Source: Nocardioides deserti (GTDB lineage: Bacteria; Actinomycetota; Actinomycetes; Propionibacteriales; Nocardioidaceae). Taken from it: a DNA stretch of 64,000 nt. The notes under the pieces are model-generated. The model saw only the letters and a program-made list of their open reading frames with translations. It searched no databases and was not told the origin of the DNA. Positions 50,200 to 60,267 of this stretch are shown one piece after another; position 1 is the stretch's first letter, and every line of letters begins with the position of its first letter. The position numbers were made by a program, and so were the translations under genes. The stretch covers positions 1-64,000 of the forward strand of contig NZ_JACMYC010000003.1 of assembly GCF_014266025.1 (NCBI RefSeq), given 5' to 3'.

Positions 50200-51606
50200 T
50201 CACGTGCGGCGCATCAGCGCGAGGAACATCGCGTCGGTGCCGTGCCGGTGCGGCCACAGCTGCAGGGTGCCCTCGAGCGGACCGGCGGCGTCCGGCACGT
50301 GCGCGAGCAGCCCCGAGGCGTCCTCGAGGCGTACGTCGCCGCGCGACCCCAGCACCGCCTCGACGACCTCGGCGGTCTCGGCCAGCACCGGCGAGCAGGT
50401 CGCGTAGAGCACCGCGCCGCCGGGCCGCACCAGGTCCAGCGCGGAGCCGACCAGCGCACGCTGGAGCGCCACCAGGTCGGCGAGGTCCTGGGGCCGGCGT
50501 CGCCAGCGGGCCTCCGGCCGGCGGCGCAGCGCCCCCAGGCCGGTGCACGGCGCGTCGACCAGGACGCGGTCGAAGGTGCCCTCGCGGAACGGCGGCCGGG
50601 TGCCGTCCGCGGTCAGCACGCCGGCCACCCCTGCGACCGGACCGTCGGCACCGCGGAGGTTGCGCGCCACCAGGCGGGCGCGGTGGGGCTGGCGCTCGCC
50701 GGCGACGAGCCGCGCGCCACGCCCGGCGGCCAACGCCGCCAGCAGCGCGGACTTGCCGCCCGGACCGGCGCACAGGTCGAGCCACCGCTCGTCGCGGCCC
50801 TCGACCGCGGCGGCGGCGGCCGCCTCGGCGACAAGCTGCGAGCCCTCGTCCTGCACCCCGGCACGGCCCTCGGCGACGGCCGGCACCGCGCCGGGGTCGC
50901 CGGACTCCAGCACCACGCCGTAGGGCGACCACGGGGTCGGCTGCCCCGGCAGCTCCTCAAGGGTCGCGCGGCCCGGACGGGCGACGAGGGTGACCCGCGG
51001 CGGCTCGTTGTCGGCGGCCAGCAGCGCGTCGAGCTCGTCGGCGCCCACCGCGCGGCGCAGCTCGTCGACGACCCACCGGGGGTGGCTGGACGCCACCGCG
51101 GCGTGCCCGGTCGGGTCGGTCCCGCGGTCGGGCGCGACCCGGTCGACCCAGGCGTCGAGGTCGTGGGCGGTCACCTTGCGCAGCACGGCGTTGGCGAAGC
51201 CGGCCGCCCCGGGCCCGACCTTGCTGCGGACCAGGTCGACGGTCGTGCTGATCGCCGCGTGGGCGGGCACGCGCATCGAGAGCAGCTGGTGCGTCCCGAG
51301 CCGCAGCGCGTCGAGCACCTTCGCCTCGACCTTCGCCAGCGACCGGTCAACGCACGCGGCCAGCACGGCGTCGTACGTCGCCTGGCGCCGGATCGTGCCG
51401 GACACGAGCTCGGTGACGAACGCCGCGTCGCGGCCGGTCAGCCCGTGCTCGGCCAGCACCGACGGGAGCACGAGGTTGGTGTAGGCGTCGTCGACGCGGA
51501 CCGCCTTGAGCACCTCCCACGCCGCCAGCCGCGGGACGTCCATCTTCGGCTTGGCCTTCGGCTTCGCCTTCTGGTTCCGCGACCCCGGTCGGCGCCGGTC
51601 AACCAT
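50200..51606 (-). CDS. rsmB: 16S rRNA (cytosine-C5)-methyltransferase RsmB
   Basis: Methylates C967 of 16S rRNA by family analogy (468 aa). A basic N-terminus (NQKAKPKAKPK) precedes a NusB-like RNA-binding domain (AAWEVLKAVRVDDAYTNLVL). The catalytic domain follows, with QDEGSQLVAEAA, the SAM loop LDLCAGPGGKSALLA, the catalytic cysteine motif DAPCTGLGALRRRPEARWRR and the second cysteine YATCSP. Its start overlaps the MmcQ-like gene by 8 bp; last gene of the def operon. Confidence 0.94.
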   Translation of the reverse strand: MVDRRRPGSRNQKAKPKAKPKMDVPRLAAWEVLKAVRVDDAYTNLVLPSVLAEHGLTGRDAAFVTELVSGTIRRQATYDAVLAACVDRSLAKVEAKVLDALRLGTHQLLSMRVPAHAAISTTVDLVRSKVGPGAAGFANAVLRKVTAHDLDAWVDRVAPDRGTDPTGHAAVASSHPRWVVDELRRAVGADELDALLAADNEPPRVTLVARPGRATLEELPGQPTPWSPYGVVLESGDPGAVPAVAEGRAGVQDEGSQLVAEAAAAAAVEGRDERWLDLCAGPGGKSALLAALAAGRGARLVAGERQPHRARLVARNLRGADGPVAGVAGVLTADGTRPPFREGTFDRVLVDAPCTGLGALRRRPEARWRRRPQDLADLVALQRALVGSALDLVRPGGAVLYATCSPVLAETAEVVEAVLGSRGDVRLEDASGLLAHVPDAAGPLEGTLQLWPHRHGTDAMFLALMRRT

Positions 51607-52021
51607 CGGTCTCCCCCTCGACGTGAGCCAGGTGCTCGCGGACCAGGCGCTTCGGCGCGCGGGCGGCCCAGGCCTCGGTGATGACCTCGCGCAGCTCCTC
51701 GACGTCGAGCTCGCCGAGCCGGGACCGCGAGACGAGCACGGCGCTGGTGCGGCGGAAGTGGTCGATCGTGAAGAACGGCGTCGACGGGTCGGCGACGAGC
51801 GCCTCCTTGGCGTCCGTCGTCGGCGTGGTGATCACCAGCAGGTCCTCGTACGGCTCACCGGTCGCCGGGTCCACCGCGTGGTGGTCGGCCGCGCGGAAGA
51901 GCACGAAGCCGCGGCCGCGGACGACGTACGTCGGCCGGTCGCCCCACGTCACACCGAGCTCGACCTCGGGCAGCGACCGGCAGATCGTGTCGACGTCGTC
52001 GGGTGTCGCGGGGCGGCCCAT
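51599..52021 (-). CDS. MmcQ/YjbR-family protein
   Basis: A 140-aa CyaY-like fold protein, possibly DNA binding. DVDTICRSLPEVELGVTWGDRPTYVVRGRGFVLF at the N-terminus and PFFTIDHFRRTSAVLVSRSRLGELDVEELREVITEAWAARAPKRL at the C-terminus are family features. The biochemical role is unknown. It lies 4 bp after fmt and overlaps rsmB. Confidence 0.82.
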   Translation of the reverse strand: MGRPATPDDVDTICRSLPEVELGVTWGDRPTYVVRGRGFVLFRAADHHAVDPATGEPYEDLLVITTPTTDAKEALVADPSTPFFTIDHFRRTSAVLVSRSRLGELDVEELREVITEAWAARAPKRLVREHLAHVEGETDG

Positions 52022-52025
52022 GCGC

Positions 52026-52952
52026 TCAGGCACCGAGGCGGGTGCCGGACTCCAGCCGTACGCCGCGGGCCCAGTCGGCCGCGCCCATCTGCTTCTTCCC
52101 GAACGCCTTGACCTCGCCGAGCAGGACCGCGTCGGTGCCGGTGCCGACGAGCACGGCGTTCTTGCGGACCTCGAGCACACCGGGCTCGAGCCGGGTGCCC
52201 TCCTCGATCCTCACCGGGCCGACCTTGAGCCGCTCGCCCTCGTGGGTCGACCAGGCACCGGGGCCGGGCGTGCACGCGCGGATGCGCCGGTCGACGGCGA
52301 CGGCCGGCTCGGTCCAGTCGACCTCGGCGTCCTCGACGAGGATCTTCGGGGCGACGCTGACGCCGTCCTCGGGCTGCTCGCGGGCGACGAGCGAGCCGTC
52401 CTCGATGCCGTCCAGGGTGGCGACGAGCAGCCCGGCGCCGCCCTCCGCAAGGCGGCCCAGCAGGTCGCCGGCGGTGTCGGTGGGGCGGATCCGCTCGGTC
52501 ATCACGCCGAACGTCGGGCCGGCGTCCATCGCCTTGACGATGCGGAACGTCGTCGCGCCGGTGACCTCGTCACCGGCCCAGATCGCGTGCTGCACCGGCG
52601 CCGCACCGCGCCACGCGGGCAGGCACGAGAAGTGCAGGTTGACCCAGCCGTGCGGCGGGATGTCGAGGGCCGACTGCGGCAGGAGGGCGCCGTACGCCAC
52701 GACCGGGCAGCAGTCCGGGCGCAGCGCCTTGAGCTGCTCCTGGAACTCCGGGTCGCGCGGGTGGTCGGGCTTCAGCACCGGGACGCCGAGCTCCTCCGCG
52801 CGCTGGGCGACCGGGCTGACGACGAGCTTGCGGCCGCGACCCGCCGGGGCGTCGGGGCGGGTGACGACGCCGACCAGCTCGTGGCCGGAGTCGGCGATGG
52901 CGTTCAGGGAGGGCACGGCGACCTCGGGGGTGCCGGCGAAGACGAGGCGCAT
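52026..52952 (-). CDS. fmt: methionyl-tRNA formyltransferase
   Basis: Formylates initiator Met-tRNA using 10-formyl-THF (308 aa). [19 protein letters not shown] opens the Rossmann domain. The catalytic region shows [25 protein letters not shown] with Asn, His and the SCLPxWRGAAP motif; a Cys occupies a position that is usually Leu. DAGPTF supplies the active-site Asp. The C-terminal OB domain ends [18 protein letters not shown]. It starts 3 bp after def. Confidence 0.96.
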   Translation of the reverse strand: MRLVFAGTPEVAVPSLNAIADSGHELVGVVTRPDAPAGRGRKLVVSPVAQRAEELGVPVLKPDHPRDPEFQEQLKALRPDCCPVVAYGALLPQSALDIPPHGWVNLHFSCLPAWRGAAPVQHAIWAGDEVTGATTFRIVKAMDAGPTFGVMTERIRPTDTAGDLLGRLAEGGAGLLVATLDGIEDGSLVAREQPEDGVSVAPKILVEDAEVDWTEPAVAVDRRIRACTPGPGAWSTHEGERLKVGPVRIEEGTRLEPGVLEVRKNAVLVGTGTDAVLLGEVKAFGKKQMGAADWARGVRLESGTRLGA

Positions 52953-52955
52953 GGA

Positions 52956-53501
52956 CTAGAGACCGAAACCGTTCGTGGGATGGGGGCTGATCTTGACCTG
53001 GGGCTTCTCGAGGCCGAACCACTCGGACTCGCGGATCTCCTTCATCGCGGCCTTGCGGGCTGCCTGGTCGAGACGGTCGATGAAGAGGACCCCGTCGAGG
53101 TGGTCGGTCTCGTGCTGGATGGCGCGGGCGAGCAGCTCGGAGCCGTGGATCGTCAGCGGCTCGCCGTGCATGTCGAACCCCTGCGCCACCACCGACATCG
53201 CCCGCCGGCACTCGTAGGTGAGCTCCGGGAGCGACAGGCAGCCCTCGAGACCGTCCTGGACCTCCTCGGACAGCTCCAGCGTCGGGTTGACCAGGTGGCC
53301 GACCTCGCCGTCGACGTACCAGGTGAACACCCGCAGCCCGACGCCGATCTGCGGCGCCGCGAGGCCCGCGCCGGGCGCGTCGAGCATGGTGTCGGTGAGG
53401 TCCGAGACCAGCTGGCGCAGCTCCTTGTCGAAGTCGACGACCTCCACCGCGGGCTTGCGCAGCACCGGGTCCCCGAAGAGTCGGATCGGCTGGATGGCCA
53501 C
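52956..53501 (-). CDS. def: peptide deformylase
   Basis: Removes the N-formyl group from nascent proteins (181 aa metalloprotease). All three motifs are intact: GAGLAAPQIG, EGCLSLPE (metal Cys) and QHETDHLDG (HExxH type). GTG at 53501 follows an AGGAG site. First gene of def-fmt-mmcQ-rsmB; pairing with fmt matches the formylation cycle. Confidence 0.97.
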   Translation of the reverse strand: MAIQPIRLFGDPVLRKPAVEVVDFDKELRQLVSDLTDTMLDAPGAGLAAPQIGVGLRVFTWYVDGEVGHLVNPTLELSEEVQDGLEGCLSLPELTYECRRAMSVVAQGFDMHGEPLTIHGSELLARAIQHETDHLDGVLFIDRLDQAARKAAMKEIRESEWFGLEKPQVKISPHPTNGFGL

Positions 53502-53541
53502 GGTTCTCCTGTCGGTCGGTGGTCGTGCGGGGCAGCGGTCC

Positions 53542-53547
53542 ACTCTA
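53542..53547 (-). promoter_or_regulatory. def operon -10 box (TAGAGT)
   Basis: Minus-strand TAGAGT lies 40 nt before the def GTG, leaving a short leader with the AGGAG ribosome site. The -35 region (CTGGTG at 17 bp) is weak. Confidence 0.45.
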
Positions 53548-53629
53548 GTGGGCCGGCGTCGACCCACCAGCGCCGGTCGTGTGCCCCTGCACGCGCGCGC
53601 CCGCGTCCTCCGGCAGACGACCCACCGCG

Positions 53630-55696
53630 CTACAGCGACGGCGGGTCGACCTGGATCCGGACGGCGTCGAGCTTGCGGGCGGAGCGGACGCGCTGCAGCT
53701 CGCCGAGGGCGCGCCCCAGCGCGGCGCCCTGCGCCCTCGGGACACGCACGACGGCGCGGACCTCCGGCTCCTCCTGCTCGCCGAGCGAGGTGGGGACCGG
53801 TCCGAGCACCTCCCCGACCTCGGGCAGGCTCAGCAGGGTCAGCGCGTCGTCGACGGCGCCGGGCTCGCCGGTGATGGTCGCCAGCCGGCTCGCCGGCGGC
53901 AGGTGGGCCTCCTGGCGCTCGACGGTCTCCCGGGCCGCGAAGCCGCCCGGGTCCCACCGGACGAGCGCCTGCACGGCCGGGTGCGCGGGGTCGCCGACGA
54001 CGAGCGCCCGGCCACCGGGGCGCACCAGCCCGACCGCGTCGCACCAGCGGCGCAGCGCCTCCTCCTCGGTGCGCAGGTCCGTGCGGCCGAGCAGCAGCCA
54101 CGCGTCGAGCAGCACGACCGCCGCGTAGCCGCCCTCCGCGACCGGCTCCGCCCCCGGCGTCGCCACGACGACGCCCGGCCGTGCGTCCACGGTCGCGAGC
54201 ACCCGGTCCCGCGAGCTGGTGAGCACCCGCACCCGCGGCAGCGCCCGGCCGATCTCCTCGGCGGTCCGCGCGTCACCGATGACCGGCGCGCGCAGCCCCC
54301 GGTGGCCGCACTCGCCGCACGCCCAGCCCGGCACCTCCGTGCCGCACCAGCGACAGGCCGGCGGGGTGGTCGGCCCGGTCAGCGCGAGCGGGCCGCGACA
54401 CACGTCGCACCGCGCCGGTGTCCGGCAGCGCTCGCAGGCCAGCGCGGCGACGTACCCGAGCCGGGGGTTCTGCACCAGCACCGGCCCCTCGGCCACGGCC
54501 TCGCGGATCGCCTCGAGCGCCTGGTGCGGCAGGCGCGCCGCGCGAGCGAGCGGGTCCCTGCGCAGGTCGAGCTCGCTGGCACCCGCGACGGTCACGCGCA
54601 CCCGCTCGCGCACCACCGGGCGCGGGGCGGCGAGCTCGTGGGCCCAGCCGGTGCGCAGGAGGTACTCCGCCTCGACGCTGCGCGCGAACCCCGCGACCAG
54701 CGCGGCCGCGCCCTCCCGCTCGGCGCGCAGCAGGAGCGTCTCGCGGGTGTGGGGGTACGGCGCCCGCGGCTCGGCGTGCAGGTCGTCCCCGTCGTCCCAC
54801 ACGACGACGAGGCCGAGGTCGTGGACGGGCGCGAAGGCAGCCGCCCGCGTGCCGACGACGATCCGGCGGGTCCCGCGGCTGACGGCCAGGAAGTCCCGGT
54901 AGCGCTGCGCCGGCCCCGCGTCCGCCGTCAGCGTGACGTGGTGGTCCGCCCCGAGCAGGTCGGTCAGCGCCCGGTCGACCCGGTCGACGTCCTTGCCGTC
55001 GGGCACGCAGATCAACGTCCCGCGCCCCGCCCGCCGGGTCGCGGCGGCCGCCTCGGCCAGCCGGCGCGGCCAGTCCTCCCCCGGCGCGACCGACCAGACC
55101 GCGCGCGGGGCGCCGCCGCCGGCGAGGTGGGAGAGGTACGCCGCCGCGTGCTCGTAGGTGGGCCAGCCGGCGGCCTCGCCCGGGCCGGCGGGAGGCACGG
55201 GCGGCTCCGTCGGGGACGGCTCCTTCTCGGTGGTCGCGTGCCGCGGCGGGACCGCCAGCCGGAGCACGTCGGAGCGGCTCCCGGCGTACCGCTCCGCCAC
55301 CGCGGCGACCAGACCCGCGACCGCGGGGCTCAGCACCGGCTCGTCGCTCACCACCCGCCGCAGCGGCGCGAGCCGGCCGGTGTGGTCGGAGGTGGCGGCG
55401 CGCTCGACGAGGTAGCCGTCGACGTCCTGGCCGGCGAATCGCACCTTCACCCGGACGCCCGGCCGCGCCGCCTCGGCCATCGACGCCGGCACGGCGTAGT
55501 CGAAGGGGCGGTCGAGGTGCGCCAGCGGCACGTCGACCAGCACCCGCGCCACCGGGTCGACCTCGGCGACCTCCGCCTCCGCCGCCTTGCGGGCACGGGT
55601 CGCCCGCGCCTTGGCCTGCGACTCCTTCACGCTCGCCCGGACGCTCCGCCATTCATGGCCGGGCAGCAGCTCGGGCTGCTCCTCCGGTCCGCTCAC
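53630..55696 (-). CDS. priA: primosomal protein N' (PriA-like, helicase motifs degenerate)
   Basis: Replication-restart protein homolog (688 aa). The N-terminal 3'-DNA-binding domain (VARVLVDVPLAHLDRPFDYAVP...PGVRVKVRF) is intact, and the eight zinc-type cysteines are kept (ACERCRTPARCDVC, CRWCGTEVPGWACGEC). The Walker A site reads SVAPGEDWPRRL with no GKT, and the DEEH box reads VVWDDGDD, so ATP hydrolysis is unlikely. This degenerate form is shared by actinobacterial PriA proteins and probably works as a DNA-binding loader. GTG at 55696. Confidence 0.9.
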   Translation of the reverse strand: MSGPEEQPELLPGHEWRSVRASVKESQAKARATRARKAAEAEVAEVDPVARVLVDVPLAHLDRPFDYAVPASMAEAARPGVRVKVRFAGQDVDGYLVERAATSDHTGRLAPLRRVVSDEPVLSPAVAGLVAAVAERYAGSRSDVLRLAVPPRHATTEKEPSPTEPPVPPAGPGEAAGWPTYEHAAAYLSHLAGGGAPRAVWSVAPGEDWPRRLAEAAAATRRAGRGTLICVPDGKDVDRVDRALTDLLGADHHVTLTADAGPAQRYRDFLAVSRGTRRIVVGTRAAAFAPVHDLGLVVVWDDGDDLHAEPRAPYPHTRETLLLRAEREGAAALVAGFARSVEAEYLLRTGWAHELAAPRPVVRERVRVTVAGASELDLRRDPLARAARLPHQALEAIREAVAEGPVLVQNPRLGYVAALACERCRTPARCDVCRGPLALTGPTTPPACRWCGTEVPGWACGECGHRGLRAPVIGDARTAEEIGRALPRVRVLTSSRDRVLATVDARPGVVVATPGAEPVAEGGYAAVVLLDAWLLLGRTDLRTEEEALRRWCDAVGLVRPGGRALVVGDPAHPAVQALVRWDPGGFAARETVERQEAHLPPASRLATITGEPGAVDDALTLLSLPEVGEVLGPVPTSLGEQEEPEVRAVVRVPRAQGAALGRALGELQRVRSARKLDAVRIQVDPPSL

Positions 55697-55750
55697 GAGC
55701 GAAGTCTCCCAGCGGGCGCCGACGGTGCACGCGGCAGGCCCGAGAGGGCA

Positions 55751-55796
55751 CAGCGGGGAGTCCGTGACGCGTCTCGTGCGTCACCGGCTCCCCGCT
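55751..55796. terminator. long stem-loop between metK and priA
   Basis: Outer arms CAGCGGGGAG and CTCCCCGCTG enclose inner arms GTGACGC and GCGTCAC around a GTCTCG loop. It lies 12 bp after the metK stop, on the same strand, and no T-run follows. It probably ends the metK transcript. Confidence 0.7.
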
Positions 55797-55807
55797 GGTC
55801 GAGCGCC

Positions 55808-57010
<1,203 letters not shown>

Positions 57011-57040
57011 AGCACAGCTCCTGTCGATCGGGTGGTGCTC

Positions 57041-57084
57041 AGGTTAGGGGGCGTCCCAGGTCGTGGGACGGCCGTCTCACGACC
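57041..57084 (-). promoter_or_regulatory. metK promoter (-10 TAACCT) with upstream inverted repeat
   Basis: Minus-strand TAACCT (57046-57041) lies 30 nt before the metK start. At 57059-57084, GGTCGTGGGACGG meets CCGTCTCACGACC, a 26-bp dyad with one mismatch in 13 pairs and no loop, covering the -35 area. A further CGTCCCA half-site lies at 57052-57058. This looks like an operator for a methionine/SAM regulator. Confidence 0.55.
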
Positions 57085-57122
57085 CTGTCCCCCATTTTGG
57101 TCGGCGCGATGTCCGCGGAGGG

Positions 57123-58409
57123 TCAGGTCCGCCGGGGGCGATCCTGCAGCCTGCGGGCGACTTCGTCCCAAATGGCGTGGGCCAGGGCGGCCTTGGACCC
57201 GCGCGGCACGTCGGTCGCGGTGCCGTCGGCGCCGAGGATGACCGCCTCGTTCTCGGGGCTGCCGAAGACCGCTCCCCCGCTGACGTCGTTGACGACGAGC
57301 AGGTCGCAGCCCTTGCGCGCGAGCTTGGCGCGCGCCAGGTCGAGCACCGAGCCGGTGTCGTCCCCGGTCTCGGCGGCGAAGCCGACGACCACCGTGTCGG
57401 GGCGTGCACGGGAGGTGCTGAGCTCGCGCAGCACGTCGGGGTTCTGCACCAGCTCGATGGCCGGGGCGGAGCCGTCCGCGGCCTTCTTCATCTTCGCGTC
57501 GCTGTACGTCGCCGGGCGGAAGTCCGCCGGCGCGGCCGCCATGACCACGGCGTCGGCCGAGGCCGCGGCCGGGACGACGACGTCGCGCAGCTCGGCGATG
57601 GTCTCGACCCGCACGACCTTCACGCCGGCCGGGTCGGGCAGGTTGGCGTTCGCCGCGACGAGGGTGACCTCGGCACCCCGCGCCGCCGCTGCCCGCGCCA
57701 GCGCGAAGCCCTGCAGGCCGGACGAGCGGTTGCCGAGGAAGCGGACCGGGTCGAGGTACTCCCGCGTGCCGCCGGCCGAGACCACGACGTGGCGCCCGGC
57801 GAGGTCCTGCCCGGTGGCTCCGCCCCCGGCCGCGCTGCGGGCGAGCACCTGCGTGCACAGCTCAAAGATCTCGGCCGGCTCGGGCAGCCGGCCCTTGCCG
57901 GTGTCCTTGCCGGTCAGCCGGCCCTCGGCCGGCTCGACCACCAGCACGCCCCGCTCGCGCAGGGTCGCGACGTTCGCCTGCGTCGCCGGGTGCTCCCACA
58001 TCTCGGTGTGCATCGCCGGCGCGAGCACCACCGGGCAGCGGGCGGTGAGGAGCGTGTTGGTGAGCAGGTCGTCGGCGAGGCCGTGCGCGGCCCGGGCGAT
58101 CGTGTCGGCGGTGGCCGGTGCGACGACGACGAGGTCGGCGGACTGGCCCAGCCGCACGTGCGGCACGCGGTGCACGTCGGTCCACACGTCGGTGGCGACC
58201 GGCTTGCCCGACAGCGCCGCCCAGGTGGGGGCGCCGACGAACTCCAGCGCGGACTCGGTGGGCACGACGGTCACGTCGTGCCCGGACTCGGTGAGCCGGC
58301 GCAGCAGCTCGCACGCCTTGTACGCCGCGATCCCGCCGGTCACCCCGAGGACGACAACGGGCCGCGTCCCCGATGGGGGCGCGGCCTCGTGGTCGGAGCT
58401 GGTGCTCAG
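57123..58409 (-). CDS. coaBC: phosphopantothenoylcysteine decarboxylase / phosphopantothenate-cysteine ligase
   Basis: Two consecutive coenzyme A steps in one protein (428 aa). The CoaC part has VTGGIAAYKACELLRRL (FMN), RVPHVRLGQSADLVVVAPATA with the active His, and APAMHTEMWEHPAT. The CoaB part has VVSAGGTREYLDPVRFLGNRSSGLQG and KKGCDLLVV-like KLARKGCDLLVVND. The first beta strand (PVVVLGVTGG) needs a start upstream of the GTG at 58343; the only candidate is CTG at 58409, 4 bp after the rpoZ stop. Confidence 0.93.
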   Translation of the reverse strand: MSTSSDHEAAPPSGTRPVVVLGVTGGIAAYKACELLRRLTESGHDVTVVPTESALEFVGAPTWAALSGKPVATDVWTDVHRVPHVRLGQSADLVVVAPATADTIARAAHGLADDLLTNTLLTARCPVVLAPAMHTEMWEHPATQANVATLRERGVLVVEPAEGRLTGKDTGKGRLPEPAEIFELCTQVLARSAAGGGATGQDLAGRHVVVSAGGTREYLDPVRFLGNRSSGLQGFALARAAAARGAEVTLVAANANLPDPAGVKVVRVETIAELRDVVVPAAASADAVVMAAAPADFRPATYSDAKMKKAADGSAPAIELVQNPDVLRELSTSRARPDTVVVGFAAETGDDTGSVLDLARAKLARKGCDLLVVNDVSGGAVFGSPENEAVILGADGTATDVPRGSKAALAHAIWDEVARRLQDRPRRT

Positions 58410-58413
58410 TGGA

Positions 58414-58746
58414 TCACTCGCCGGGGGTGAACGACGCGTCGATGGCGGCGGCCTTGGCGGCGGCCTCCTCGGCGGCGAGCTCGGCGGGGTCGACGTCCTC
58501 GCAGGTCAGCAGGTCCTCGTTGATCTCGCGCAGAGCGATGGAGAGGGGCTTCTCCTGGACGTGGGTGTCCACGAGCGGGCCGACGTACTCCAGCAGGCCC
58601 TCGCCGAGCTGGGAGTAGTAGGCGTTGATCTGCCGGGCGCGCTTGGCGCTGTAGAGGACCAGCTTGTACTTGCTGTCGGTCTTGGTGAGCAGGTCGTCGA
58701 TCGAGGGGTTGGTGACACCCTGGGCGTCGATGTTGGGGGCAGACAC
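58414..58746 (-). CDS. rpoZ: RNA polymerase omega subunit
   Basis: Small RNAP assembly subunit (110 aa). [63 protein letters not shown] is the omega core in the longer actinobacterial form. A Glu/Ala-rich tail follows. GTG at 58746 is preceded by GAGG at about 12 nt. It sits between gmk and coaBC as in most actinobacteria. Confidence 0.96.
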   Translation of the reverse strand: MSAPNIDAQGVTNPSIDDLLTKTDSKYKLVLYSAKRARQINAYYSQLGEGLLEYVGPLVDTHVQEKPLSIALREINEDLLTCEDVDPAELAAEEAAAKAAAIDASFTPGE

Positions 58747-58817
58747 GCGTGAAGCCTCACTGATCGGTGGAATGGTTGCCCGACGGGCGCCGCAGGCGCG
58801 GAGCGCGCAGCGCGAAA

Positions 58818-59387
58818 TCAGTCGAGCGTCATCAAGGCTACCAACTCGTCCGCGGCAGCGTGAACTTCGTGGTTGACGATCGTCCGGTCGAACTCCGACT
58901 CGGCGTCGAGCTCCGCGCGGGCGGTGGAGAGCCGGCGCTCGCGCTCCTCCTCGGTCTCCGTGCCGCGGCCGACGAGCCGGCGCACCAGCTCCTCCCAGGA
59001 CGGCGGCTTGAGGAAGACGAAGAGCGCCTCCGGCATGGTCCGGCGCACCTGCCGCGCGCCCTGGAGGTCGATCTCGAGCATCGCGGGGCGGCCCGACGCC
59101 AGCGCGAGGTCGACCGGCTGCCGGGGCGTGCCGTACCGCGCGGCCTTGTGGACGACCGCCCACTCCAGCAGGTCGTCCTCGGCGACCATCCGGTCGAACT
59201 CCTCGTCGGAGACGAACCAGTAGTGCACGCCGTTGACCTCGCCGGGGCGCGGCGGACGGGTGGTCGCGGAGACCGAGATCCAGACCTCGGGGTGGTGCTC
59301 GCGGATGTGCGCGGCGACCGTGCCCTTGCCGACGGCCGTGGGACCGGCGAGGACGACGAGACGCGAGCGGCGCTCGGGCTCGGTCAC
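58818..59387 (-). CDS. gmk: guanylate kinase
   Basis: Phosphorylates GMP to GDP (189 aa). The P-loop [12 protein letters not shown], the GMP-binding [22 protein letters not shown], and [12 protein letters not shown] are conserved. GTG at 59387 overlaps the mihF stop (GTGA). It lies 71 bp upstream of rpoZ. Confidence 0.97.
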   Translation of the reverse strand: MTEPERRSRLVVLAGPTAVGKGTVAAHIREHHPEVWISVSATTRPPRPGEVNGVHYWFVSDEEFDRMVAEDDLLEWAVVHKAARYGTPRQPVDLALASGRPAMLEIDLQGARQVRRTMPEALFVFLKPPSWEELVRRLVGRGTETEEERERRLSTARAELDAESEFDRTIVNHEVHAAADELVALMTLD

Positions 59388-59710
59388 GCCTGACCGCGCG
59401 AGCCGAACTCCTTCTCGAGCGCGGCGACCTGCTTGGTCCCGAGCCCGCGGACGCGCCTGCTCTCGGCGATGCCGAGGCGCTCCATCACCTGCCGCGCCCG
59501 CACCTTCCCCAGGCCGGGCATCGACTGGAGCAGGTCGACGACGCGCATCTTGCCGACGACCTCGTTCTCCTGGCCCTCGCGGAGGACGTCGACGATCGAG
59601 GCGCCCGAGTTCTTCAGCCGGTTCTTGATCTCGGCCCGCTCCCGGCGGGACGCGGCTGCCTTCTCGAGGGCCGCCTGGCGTTGTTCCGGCGTGAGGGGCG
59701 GGAGCGCCAC
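59384..59710 (-). CDS. mihF: actinobacterial integration host factor (mIHF/sIHF)
   Basis: Nucleoid-associated DNA-binding protein unrelated to HU/IHF of proteobacteria (108 aa). [21 protein letters not shown] and [40 protein letters not shown], a helix-two-turn-helix, define the family; the C-terminus ends in [13 protein letters not shown] at 59710. Coupled to gmk by GTGA overlap. Confidence 0.95.
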   Translation of the reverse strand: MALPPLTPEQRQAALEKAAASRRERAEIKNRLKNSGASIVDVLREGQENEVVGKMRVVDLLQSMPGLGKVRARQVMERLGIAESRRVRGLGTKQVAALEKEFGSRGQA

Positions 59711-59820
59711 GGGGCATGTCCTTTGGGTCGAGCTACGGAGGGCAGGGTCAATCTAGTCAGAACTCTTTGCCCCCGGCAACGCAGGTCTCCCCCGGCCGAC
59801 GACCGCCGCCACCCGTCGCG

Positions 59821-60267
59821 TCAGAGCGTCAGCGGGGTCCCGCACACGTCGCGGGCCTGTTGCTGGATGCCGGCCAGCGCCGTCACGGTGGCGCCGGAGA
59901 CCAGCTGGCGGGCGGCGGCGTCGATCCGGGCGTCCTGCTCGTCGCTGACACCCGCGGGGCGGCGCTCGGCGTCGTACGCCGCGGGGTCGACGCCGGCGTC
60001 CTCGAGCGCGTCGCGCAGCTCGCGCACCCGGCCGACGACGAGGTCCCACTCGTCGCGCAGGTCGCGCGGCGCGGCGTCCTCGAGCGCCTCGAGGCTGGGC
60101 AGCGCCTCGATCAGGGCGGTCGGCGAGCCGGCGGCGACGGCCTCGGAGAGGTCGGGCCGCTCCTCCTCGACCACCTCGCAGTAGGCGTCGAAGGGGTCCT
60201 CCGAGCAGCCGACGGCGAGCGGCAGGAGCAGGAACCCGCCGGCGAGGAGGCGGCGCGCGCGGGTCAC
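59821..60267 (-). CDS. small putative lipoprotein
   Basis: A 148-aa exported protein of unknown role. The signal peptide (RRLLAGGFLLLPLAVGC) ends in a lipobox with Cys at residue 21, after which come an acidic helical region (EEERPDLSEAVAAG...LRDEWDLVVGRVRELRDALEDAG) and a second Cys near the end that could pair with CEVV. GTG at 60267 overlaps the pyrF stop (GTGA), so it is translated from the pyr transcript. The 110-bp gap to mihF holds nothing obvious. Confidence 0.75.
   Translation of the reverse strand: MTRARRLLAGGFLLLPLAVGCSEDPFDAYCEVVEEERPDLSEAVAAGSPTALIEALPSLEALEDAAPRDLRDEWDLVVGRVRELRDALEDAGVDPAAYDAERRPAGVSDEQDARIDAAARQLVSGATVTALAGIQQQARDVCGTPLTL

Noticed and set aside
57011..57122. 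SAM riboswitch before metK
   Set aside because: The gap is 112 bp, the likely transcript starts only about 25-30 nt before metK, and no SAM-I/II/IV core sequence is visible.
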